Shown: piece by piece, positions 54,381 to 62,148 of the stretch | Layout of the letters: each line of letters begins with the position of its first letter | How positions within the stretch are numbered: position 1 is the stretch's first letter | Assembly (NCBI GenBank): GCA_016716885.1 | Contig: JADJUV010000013.1 | Span: 39,121-103,120, forward strand | Source: Candidatus Trichofilum aggregatum | GTDB taxonomy: Bacteria > Chloroflexota > Anaerolineae > Promineifilales > Promineifilaceae | Length of the DNA: 64,000 nucleotides | Direction of reading: 5' to 3' | Translations under genes and position numbers: made by a program | The notes under the pieces: generated by a model | What the model saw: only the letters and a program-made list of their open reading frames with translations | The model's database searches: none | Told to the model about the DNA's origin: nothing

Positions 54381-56133
54381 TCACTCACTCTCATACCACT
54401 TGCCTTCGTTGATAGCCCGAATAATTTCCAGGGGTAATTTGGGCTGGCGGTCAAAGGTGAGCAGACCATTGATCTCTTGTTCCACATCGGTGAGTTGGGT
54501 GTAACAGAAGCCTTGCACCAGGGGTGCGCTGAGTAAGGCCGTAACCAACTGACTATAACCAATCCGCAGGGCCGAAGGGGTTTCGGCGTTGGTATACCCC
54601 CACCCGGCATCGCTCTGGCTGTGATAGGCAATGCCCCCAAATTCAGAAATAAAGATGGGTTCGCCCTGGTAGGTCGTGCCGGGTATGTAGAGAAGGCGGC
54701 TGGAAGGTTGGAACTGTAGCACCTGGGCCAGGTCAGTGTAACGAGAAGTGAGCGCGGCCGCGTCCCCTGAATAATCATGCACCGTACACAAATCCGGAGC
54801 GCACATGCTCCCAACCATCATTCGCCATCACCAGCCGGGTCGCATCCAAGGCTTTCGTCTGGTGATACAACGCCAACAGAAAATTAACCTGGCGCAAATC
54901 TCCCCCTAACTCCGGCACCCCCCAACTTTCATTCAGCGGAACCCAGGCCACAATACAAGGGTGGTTATAATCTCGTTCAATAACCGCCTGCCACTCCGCC
55001 ATCAGGCGGCTCACCGCCGTAGCCGAAAAACTGTAACCATTCGCCATTTCCCCCCACACCAACAGCCCCATCCGGTCCGCCCAGTAAAGATAACGCGGGT
55101 CTTCAACTTTTTGGTGTTTACGTACCCCGTTAAAACCCATTGCTTTGGTCAGTTCCACGTCGAGCTGGATAGCACTATCGGTTGGCGGGGTGAGCAGGCC
55201 ACCCGGGAAGTAACCCTGATCCAGCACCAACTTCATGAGATAGGGTTGGCCGTTCAAAAGGATACGTCCATCCTTGATGGCAATCTCGCGCAAGCCAAAA
55301 TAGCTCTGCACCTCGTCACAAACCTGCCCATCTACCACCAAACGCAGCGTAATGTCATACAAATGAGGCGTTTCCGGTGACCAAAGATGGCGTTCACCCA
55401 GGGCAACCGCCGCCTTCAACTGCCCATCTTTCAGGGCCAACGTGGTTGATGTTACCGTCTCACCAGCAAAGGTAATTTCCACCTGAAGTTCTGCCTGGGT
55501 TGGGTGGCTGGTTTTGACGGCTAAGATAACCGCTCCCTGCTGAATGTCCGGCGTAAATTGAAGCTGGGTCAGGTGCAACCGATGAACCGGCTCCAACCAG
55601 ACGGTCTGCCAGATGCCACTGCTGGGGGTATAAAAGATGCCCTCGGATTGCTCTTTCCAATATTGTTTGCCGCGTGGTTGCGTTAGATCGGTGGTGATGT
55701 CTTCTACCCGAATCACCAGATAATTATCCTTCTCCGGTTCTAACAAGTCGGTGATGTCCACCTGGAACGGGGTGTGTCCGCCTTCGTGGAAGGTGGCAAA
55801 GCGGCCGTTGACCCAAACCCAGGCCCGGTAATCGGCGGCCCCACAATGGAAGATGATCCGTTGGCCGCGCCACGCCTCGGGAATGGTGAAGGTGCGCTGA
55901 TACCACATCAGGTTGTGGAAGCGGCGTGAATCAATGCCGCTGAGCAAGCTCTGGTAGACGAAGGGGACGTTGATGGTGAGAGGGAAGGCATCGCGGCCGC
56001 GGGCTGGCTCATACCAACGCTCCCCCAGGCCACAATTATCATCATCAAACACAAACGACCAGAGACCATTCAAATTCTGCCAGGCCGAACGCACAAATTC
56101 GGGTCGGGGATATTCAGGACGAGGCAGTGTCAT
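54381..56133 (-). CDS. Glycoside hydrolase family 2 protein (frameshifted)
   Basis: About 584 residues with one break near 54815. The N-terminal sugar-binding domain has RPEFVRSAWQNLNGLWSFVF and FHNLMWYQRTFTIPEAWRGQ, a middle Ig-like domain follows, and then the TIM barrel: GFNGVRKHQKVEDPRYLYWA, VAWVPLNESWGVPELGGDLR (acid/base Glu) and EPIFISEFGGIAYHS (nucleophile Glu). This is the standard GH2 arrangement of beta-glucuronidases and beta-galactosidases. No signal peptide, so cytoplasmic. ATG at 56133 with TAGGAG upstream. Substrate not assignable. Confidence 0.92.
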
Positions 56134-56747
56134 AGATTTTTTCTCCTATTACGAAAATAGTGCTGAATGATGAATGCTGAGCGTCTTGTCCTGAGGCGTG
56201 CTTAACACACGCTCAAGAAACGCGCAGCCATAACAACTCACGTTTTGGGCCAGGCGACGTTTAGACGATTTGAAAATGGGGCTATCGAATGACCTGGACG
56301 ACTCTTCTGAAATCAGATACATCCAATACCACTTTGCCACCAACTGGTTTAGCCAAGGTTTTTATGGGTGAGGGGGTAATTATTCGCCCGCCTGGTGATA
56401 TTGGCTCGTGATCTCAGGTTTGACCAGGGGGTAAAAAGGGGGCAGGGGTCGGGCACCTGAGAAATGATGGTATGGGATAGCTCCCAAAAACGACGCTAGA
56501 ATATGTGCCTATTGTACAAATGTTGTAGGAGGTTACAAATATGACAATACTCACAGGCATAGATTGCCGTTTGGTACATGTTGCCTATAACCACGACCAA
56601 TTTTAGTTTGATGGGATGGGGCCGTGAGAGTGGTAAACTCCTGGTAGGCAGGACAGACGGGTCGGCGAGAATGAGGGTAGGAATTGGCCCGCGCCGGATT
56701 GGAAGTGAACATGGGAGCAACCATCGAGCAATAAGGGGGGAGAAAAT
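56134..56747. other. Divergent control region between GH2 and epoxide-hydrolase-like genes (614 bp)
   Basis: No convincing gene. The left end has a TGCTGAATGATGAATGCTGAG word and a GCGTGCTTAACACACGCTC inverted repeat (about 56196-56214), a possible operator. The right end has GGGGAG before the ATG at 56748. Both divergent promoters should lie here but I cannot place their boxes. Confidence 0.4.
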
Positions 56748-57725
56748 ATGGAGCATCAAACCGTTACGACCAATGGAATTCAGCTACATGTTGTTCAGGA
56801 TGGGCCGGTTACGGGGCCACTGATTATTTTGTTACACGGGTTTCCTGAGTTTTGGTATGGTTGGCGAGCGCAGATTCCTTACCTCGCGGCCGCGGGCTTT
56901 CGCATCTGGGTACCTGACCAACGAGGCTATAACCTGAGTGATAAACCCCGAGCGTTGAGTGCCTATACGTTAGACGAGTTAGCCGCTGATGTTTTGGGGC
57001 TGATTGACGCGGCCGCGCAGGAGAAAGCCATCATCATCGGCCACGATTGGGGGGCAGCCGTGGCCTGGTGGTTGGCCGCGCATCACCCGGACCGGCTGGC
57101 CCGCCTGATCATTCTGAATGTGCCGCACCCGGAAGTAATGCAAAAGCAGTTACCCCGCAATTTGAGGCAATTGTTCCGTAGCTGGTACATCTTCTTTTTT
57201 CAGTTTCCCTGGTTACCGGAAGCCCTGGCCCGCTGGCGGGGCTGGGCGCAGGTGGTGCAGGCCTTGCGGAACAGTAGCCACCCCGGTACGTTTAGCGATG
57301 ATGACCTGGAGCAATATCGGCAAGCCTGGTCGCGGCCGCGGGCCTACACCTCTATGCTCAACTGGTACCGGGCCATCGTCCAAAGACAGTGGCCCCTATC
57401 TATGCCCCGTATCACCGTGCCCACCTTGCTCATTTGGGGCGCCCAAGACAAATTCCTGGGCCGTGAGCTGGCCCAACCAAGCGTTGAGCGCTGTAATGAT
57501 GGGCGGCTGGTTTTTATTGAGGAGGCAACTCATTGGGTACAACATGAAGCGGCGGCCCAGGTTAACGGGTTGATCGCGGCGTTTATAGAGGGAGGGGACG
57601 GGGATAACCTCACTTCCCACCTGCCTCACCCCCGTATGGGCCTGCGTGGGTCAACAAAGGATGAGACAACCGGGAACGAACATCACCCGTTCGCCCTACA
57701 CTCCCCCCGGTTGCCCCACCTCTAA
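56748..57725 (+). CDS. Epoxide-hydrolase-like alpha/beta hydrolase
   Basis: 325 residues. LILLHGFPEFWYGWRAQIP is the HGxP oxyanion motif, VWVPDQRGYNLSDKP-like WVPDQRGYNLSDKP follows, and IIGHDWGAAVAWWL has Asp as nucleophile, the mark of epoxide hydrolases and dehalogenases. A cap domain with YTSMLNWYRAIVQ supplies a Tyr. The acid lies near IWGAQDKFLG and the His in EEATHWVQHEA. The last 35 residues after IAAFIEG are unlike the family and could be a read-through after an indel. Ribosome site GGGGAG is strong. Confidence 0.85.
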   Translation: MEHQTVTTNGIQLHVVQDGPVTGPLIILLHGFPEFWYGWRAQIPYLAAAGFRIWVPDQRGYNLSDKPRALSAYTLDELAADVLGLIDAAAQEKAIIIGHDWGAAVAWWLAAHHPDRLARLIILNVPHPEVMQKQLPRNLRQLFRSWYIFFFQFPWLPEALARWRGWAQVVQALRNSSHPGTFSDDDLEQYRQAWSRPRAYTSMLNWYRAIVQRQWPLSMPRITVPTLLIWGAQDKFLGRELAQPSVERCNDGRLVFIEEATHWVQHEAAAQVNGLIAAFIEGGDGDNLTSHLPHPRMGLRGSTKDETTGNEHHPFALHSPRLPHL

Positions 57726-57853
57726 AGCACGCTTTAAAACTGACTCCCGTCCGCTTAGACATTACGATTACCCACCGTTTGCCTGACAACTGTGCCATTA
57801 GCCCTATTTTTGGCTATAATAACGGCAAATCAATTACTGGAGTCAACCGCTTT

Positions 57854-58993
57854 ATGATGCGTCAACGCGCCTTGTTGCTAATCCCCGTTATTTTGTTCTT
57901 TGGTCTTCTGTTTACGGCTGGCCCCGCGGCCGCGGACCAATGTGTCTTCCATTCCAATACCATCGGCTACATCTGTCCCACTGGTATCAGTTCCAACGTC
58001 TTCCAAACCCTACAAAAACGCGATGATAGTCTGTTAGACCGGACCATGTACGCCTTTTTGTACGATGATGCCAATGTGTATGAAGCCCCCACCCGTTCCG
58101 CCCCCATCATCCGCAACGTCGGACAAGGCTATTTTTACGTTACCGCTTACGACCGCCTCAATATTGACGGCGTGTTATGGTACGAAATCAACCCCGGCGA
58201 ATTTGTCCACCAGGATGACATCCGCGAAGTAGATATTTCTGAGTTCACCGGGCTGGAAATCAGCGCCCAACCGGAGCGTCCCTTTGGCTGGTTTGTAGCC
58301 GCTGGTTTTCCTAGCCGTGCCCCCGGAGCAACCCCCGATGAAACGTTGCCCCGCTTACTGCGTTATACCTTTTTCCAGGTATTTGAAGCGGTTAACGCTG
58401 ACGATAGTTGGATCTGGTACAACATCGGTGGGGGGTTGTGGATTCCGCAAACGTTGGTAAGCCTGGTAGATGTGAGTCCCCGTCCTGAAGGGGTGGGGCC
58501 AGATGAATATTGGGTAGAAGTGGATCTGTATGAACAGACTGCGGCCGCGTATGAAGGCGACCGCATGGTATACGCCACCCTCATCTCCAGTGGCCTCAAC
58601 CGTTGGCCCACCAACGAAGGGTTGTTCCAGGTGTGGGATCGTTGGCAAAAGACCAAAATGTCCGGGGCCGAAGGCAAAGTAGACTACTACTACATTGAAG
58701 ATGTGCCCCACACCATGTTCTTTGATTACGACATCGCCCTGCACGGCGCTTTCTGGCACGACCGCTTCGGCTACAAACACAGCCACGGCTGCGTCAACAT
58801 GCCCCCCCGCGCCTCTGAGTGGGTTTTCCTCTGGTCAGAAAACGCCGACCATGACCTCTGGGTGTATGTCCACACCTCTGACCCCGCCCACATTTTTGAA
58901 AACACCACCGCCAATCCCACCGAACAAGGCGGCAGGCCAGCCAACTTCATGTTCGGCGTCAATGTCACCCCCAGCCGCTTCCTGACCGGGTAA
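57854..58993 (+). CDS. Secreted L,D-transpeptidase (YkuD)
   Basis: About 380 residues. Signal peptide LLLIPVILFFGLLFTAGPAAA. Two SH3-like beta domains at about 40-240 (YDDANVYEAPTRSAPIIRNV and PFGWFVAAGFPSRAPGATPD). The YkuD domain has EVDLYEQTAAAYEGDRMVYA and IALHGAFWHDRFGYKHSHGC with VNMPPRASEWVF: the catalytic Cys is in HGCVNM. It cross-links peptidoglycan or attaches proteins to it, outside the membrane. ATG at 57854 with GGAG upstream. Followed by a strong terminator hairpin. Confidence 0.9.
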   Translation: MMRQRALLLIPVILFFGLLFTAGPAAADQCVFHSNTIGYICPTGISSNVFQTLQKRDDSLLDRTMYAFLYDDANVYEAPTRSAPIIRNVGQGYFYVTAYDRLNIDGVLWYEINPGEFVHQDDIREVDISEFTGLEISAQPERPFGWFVAAGFPSRAPGATPDETLPRLLRYTFFQVFEAVNADDSWIWYNIGGGLWIPQTLVSLVDVSPRPEGVGPDEYWVEVDLYEQTAAAYEGDRMVYATLISSGLNRWPTNEGLFQVWDRWQKTKMSGAEGKVDYYYIEDVPHTMFFDYDIALHGAFWHDRFGYKHSHGCVNMPPRASEWVFLWSENADHDLWVYVHTSDPAHIFENTTANPTEQGGRPANFMFGVNVTPSRFLTG

Positions 58994-59032
58994 CGGTGGT
59001 GGTGTGTTCCGTAACAGCATAAAGTTGAAAAT

Positions 59033-59064
59033 AAAAAGAGGGCGAATGATTCGCCCTCTTTTTG
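59033..59064. terminator. Bidirectional rho-independent terminator
   Basis: AAAGAGGGCGAA pairs with TTCGCCCTCTTT across a three-base loop, with T tract on the plus strand and A tract on the other. It follows the L,D-transpeptidase gene by about 40 bases and the convergent YqhA-type gene end by about 100. Confidence 0.9.
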
Positions 59065-59160
59065 TTGGATATCGGGGGTGGCACGTTCGCATCTGGGGGC
59101 TCACTCCGCGCCTGTTTTTGGGGGCTCTTAGCGTCCACGCACACGCATCACGCACCACGC

Positions 59161-59664
59161 TCATTCATCATCTGGCTGAAGTGAGTTTGCTTCAGGTTTA
59201 CCGCGCTTCTTTTGGCTCAGAAAATAGGTCAAAGCCGCCACGACCAGAGCAATGGCTCCACCCAGGTTCAACAAGTTCCGCTCACCATCCCAGGTTACCA
59301 CCTGCCCCAAAAACAACACCCCCATCACCACAATGATGACCCCGATCAGCTTATCCTTCAAATCATCCAGAGTACGGATGACCAGCCATTTGGGCAAGGA
59401 AGGAAGATCATCAATAAACAGTTCGTAAAGACCCAGAGCGATAATATAGAAAACGGTGCCCAGTAAATACACATCCACCATTTCGATAAAAGCCAACGCC
59501 AGGGTTTTAGCTCCTTTACTGCTGATGTCCGCACTCTGAATGGTATCAATGACCAGTACAATCGCTTCCAGCCCCCCGTAGATCAGCAAGGTAGTCGCAG
59601 CAATGAAGGAACCAAACACGGCAATCATGATCAGATAACGGCTGGCCGATAGAACGCGTGGCAT
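59161..59664 (-). CDS. YqhA-like (UPF0114) membrane protein
   Basis: 167 residues with four membrane helices (YLIMIAVFGSFIAATTLLIY, LALAFIEMVDVYLLGTVFYI, LIGVIIVVMGVLFLGQVV, GGAIALVVAALTYFL). The segment ELFIDDLPSLPKWLVI and LDDLKDKLIGVIIVV match the YqhA family (UPF0114), of unknown function. It starts five bases after the MBL gene on the same strand, so it is in the same transcript. The repeats downstream carry the CACGCATCACG word. Confidence 0.85.
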   Translation of the reverse strand: MPRVLSASRYLIMIAVFGSFIAATTLLIYGGLEAIVLVIDTIQSADISSKGAKTLALAFIEMVDVYLLGTVFYIIALGLYELFIDDLPSLPKWLVIRTLDDLKDKLIGVIIVVMGVLFLGQVVTWDGERNLLNLGGAIALVVAALTYFLSQKKRGKPEANSLQPDDE

Positions 59665-59669
59665 AGAGT

Positions 59670-60290
59670 TTACATCTCCCAGGTGGCGTCGCCATAAAAG
59701 TCGCCGTGATCCTTGGCAACAAACTGTTCAATCACCGCCCGTTTGTCACCCAGACGGAAGGATGGGCCGTGACCAGGGTAACAAATGGTGTCATCAGGCC
59801 AGGTGAGAATGACGTGGCGTAAGGTTTGCAGGGTGGTCTGGAAATCTTCGGCGCTCCAGGTGCGACCAGGCCCACCCTCGAAAATGGTATCACCCACGAT
59901 GACGCGATGATCGTTTTCCAGAATGAAACAAATCTGGTCGGGGATGTGGCCGGGGGTATGGTGAACACGCAAGGTGTAGTTGCCTACTTTTACCGTGTCA
60001 CCGGTGTTGAGCAGACGGTCTGGTTGGGGATCGAAATTGTGGAAATGCGGCCCCGGATGGCTCATGACGGGTACATTTAACCGCGGCCGCATCGTCGCCA
60101 ACTCCATCACATGATCAGGGTGGGTGTGCGTGAGCAAAATAGCCACAGGCGTTGTGCCCGCCACCATGTCGGCCAGGGTATCAGGATCAGCACCCGGGTC
60201 AAAAAGCACACTCTGCTTCGTCTCCGGGCAAATCAGGGCATAGGTGTTCATAGGCCAGGGGCCAACAGTTCGGGGAATGAGGGTAAGCAT
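59670..60290 (-). CDS. Metallo-beta-lactamase-fold hydrolase, glyoxalase-II-like
   Basis: About 206 residues. THTHPDHVMELATM is the HxHxDH metal site, VHHTPGHIPDQICF the third His ligand, VIVGDTIFEGGPGRT the bridging Asp, and CYPGHGPSFRLGDK the last His. This is the complete metal set of the glyoxalase II/MBL hydrolase group. ATG at 60290 with AGGAG five bases upstream. Substrate unknown; thioesters or sulfur compounds are common. It precedes a YqhA-like gene in an operon. Confidence 0.9.
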   Translation of the reverse strand: MLTLIPRTVGPWPMNTYALICPETKQSVLFDPGADPDTLADMVAGTTPVAILLTHTHPDHVMELATMRPRLNVPVMSHPGPHFHNFDPQPDRLLNTGDTVKVGNYTLRVHHTPGHIPDQICFILENDHRVIVGDTIFEGGPGRTWSAEDFQTTLQTLRHVILTWPDDTICYPGHGPSFRLGDKRAVIEQFVAKDHGDFYGDATWEM

Positions 60291-60300
60291 AGGGACTCCT

Positions 60301-60370
60301 TGAGTTTCAGGTTTCAAGTTTCAGGTTTCAGGGCTTGACACTTGAAACCTGAAACCTGGAACCTGAAACT
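60301..60370. repeat. GGTTTCA heptamer repeat forming a long hairpin
   Basis: Four units on one strand (GTTTCAGGTTTCAAGTTTC then AGGTTTCAGGG) face complementary units (TTGAAACCTGAAACCTGG then AACCTGAAAC). The whole can fold into a stem of about 25 bp between two minus-strand genes, so it may act as a terminator as well as being an STRR-type repeat. Confidence 0.75.
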
Positions 60371-60373
60371 ATC

Positions 60374-62047
60374 TTATCTGCCAACGCCAACACTACCGCC
60401 AAAGACGGCGGACATTTCTTCGTAGATGGCGGCGATGCTGGCGGCGTCGCCCTGGTAAAAGTTGCCGTTGCCCGCGGCCGCGAACTGTCGCAACACCCCT
60501 TCATCGGCATCAGAGCCGTAGGCAATGGCAAAAACGGTGGTATCGTTCGCGGCCGCGAGGTTAAGTAATTCATCACCAAAGCTATAGGTGAAGCTATAGG
60601 TATCCACCCCATCCCCCAATATTATCAGCGCATTGGTTGTCTGGGGGGAACTCGTCTCGGCAATCACCTGCGAACCCAGGCCGATGGCATCATACAGGGT
60701 CGTGTCGCCGTCCGCTATCAGGGCGCGAATCGTCCTCAGAATGATCTCCCGGGACTCGCCAACTTTCTCGTGGCTGGTCACGGCAACCGGAGACTGGGCA
60801 AAGGCGATAATCGTCAGATAATCATTGTCGCCCATCTGCTCCACAAACTCCAACGCGGCCGCGCGCATCCCTTCCATCTTACTCCCCGCCATACTGCCCG
60901 ACACGTCCAATAACATCACCAGATTAACCGGCTTACGGGCCGATTGCCATAACGATTGCACCGCATAAACCGTGTCCACACCAGGTTGAGCAAACACAAT
61001 CTGCGGTTCACTCAAATCTACCCCATTTACCTCGTCCAGCGGTGCATCCACCGTCACGGCTCCATTGACCGGGCGCAAACCAGCAGTCAACGCCAACTGC
61101 TGAGCGGGCACATCGAGCAGGTAATCCCGGAACATCTCCGCGACCTCTTTATCCACTCCACTGGCAGAGCTATTCAGGCAAGCGGGAAAATCGGCCATGA
61201 AGGTTCCTTCAAACGGGTAGATGGGCACAATCTGGCTGTTGCCAAACTGGATCACCGTGCTTTCATAAACGATAGCCGCACTCAGATAACTGGTGCCCCG
61301 TTCGCCCATGGTCTGGCCCAACACGGCGGTAGCCGGGCTAAAGGTAGCCACAGCACTCTCAAACGCGGTGACAGACGCCTGCACCGAAGGCTGTTGAATA
61401 TCGCTGGTGGTGATGGCTTCGACCTTGGATTCGGCGGCCTGGACGATAGCCAGTAAGGTGCTGGCCCCGGAAGCGGACAAACCGGGATGGGTGTGCCCCA
61501 GGCGCATGGTTTCACCGTATTGGCCGCCGCTGTAATATTCCCAGGCCACGGGATCAGCCGCCAAACCGCTCACATCTAACCAGCCCAGAGAACGGTTCGG
61601 CCAGCCGAACAGTTCGGCGACTTCACGCCACATGGCAATGACCAGTGGACTTTGGGCCGTACTAACACAATCGCCCTGAAAATTAGTCAGCCCCTGATCG
61701 GCCAGGATGCTGGCCCAGACGGCACTGTCTGGCAGCCAGAGGGTGGGCAACTCACCCCCACCGGTCATGTCGGCAATGGCCTGACCGGGTTCAATGCTGT
61801 TCAGGGTCACGTGTGCGACTTGCCCATCCCCCACTTCGGTTTGGGTATTGTTGAATTGGGCGATGGCGTTTTCCAGCCAGGGTTGCAGTGTGGTACTGGC
61901 GCTGATGGTAATCGCGGCCGCATTCCGGGGCATCTCCGGTGTGGTGGCTTCAGTATTGTTGCTGGAGCCAGTGCAAAGGCACGCGGCCGCGAACAGAGCC
62001 AGTATCGTGATCAGATAAACCAAACCGCGGGAAGTTTGTTTAGGCAT
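60374..62047 (-). CDS. Substrate-binding lipoprotein fused to a vWA domain
   Basis: 557 residues. Lipoprotein signal VYLITILALFAAACLCTGSS. Residues about 45-345 form a periplasmic-binding-type domain of extracellular solute-binding class (AITISASTTLQPWLENAIAQ, LWLPDSAVWASIL). Residues about 365-545 are a vWA domain with MIDAS VMLLDVSGSMAGSKMEGM and IILGDGVDTYSFTYSFGDE. The fusion suggests capture of a ligand together with a metal-dependent protein contact. Transcribed after the gene at 62149-63813, which carries a related binding domain. ATG at 62047 with GAGGAA upstream. Confidence 0.88.
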   Translation of the reverse strand: MPKQTSRGLVYLITILALFAAACLCTGSSNNTEATTPEMPRNAAAITISASTTLQPWLENAIAQFNNTQTEVGDGQVAHVTLNSIEPGQAIADMTGGGELPTLWLPDSAVWASILADQGLTNFQGDCVSTAQSPLVIAMWREVAELFGWPNRSLGWLDVSGLAADPVAWEYYSGGQYGETMRLGHTHPGLSASGASTLLAIVQAAESKVEAITTSDIQQPSVQASVTAFESAVATFSPATAVLGQTMGERGTSYLSAAIVYESTVIQFGNSQIVPIYPFEGTFMADFPACLNSSASGVDKEVAEMFRDYLLDVPAQQLALTAGLRPVNGAVTVDAPLDEVNGVDLSEPQIVFAQPGVDTVYAVQSLWQSARKPVNLVMLLDVSGSMAGSKMEGMRAAALEFVEQMGDNDYLTIIAFAQSPVAVTSHEKVGESREIILRTIRALIADGDTTLYDAIGLGSQVIAETSSPQTTNALIILGDGVDTYSFTYSFGDELLNLAAANDTTVFAIAYGSDADEGVLRQFAAAGNGNFYQGDAASIAAIYEEMSAVFGGSVGVGR

Positions 62048-62066
62048 AGTTGTTCCTCATTGGGAA

Positions 62067-62146
62067 AAGGGGCAGAGGGGCAGAGTTGCAGAGGGGCAAA
62101 GTTTCTTGGTAGCCACTCTGCCACCTTGCCACTCTGCCACTCTTAC
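62067..62146. repeat. CCACTCTGC tandem words
   Basis: GGCAGAGGGGCAGAGTTGCA and CCACTCTGCCACCTTGCCAC tracts flank a few unique bases between the two minus-strand genes. They are complementary to each other and can fold. Same words as at 30480 and 9754. Confidence 0.65.
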
Positions 62147-62148
62147 CC

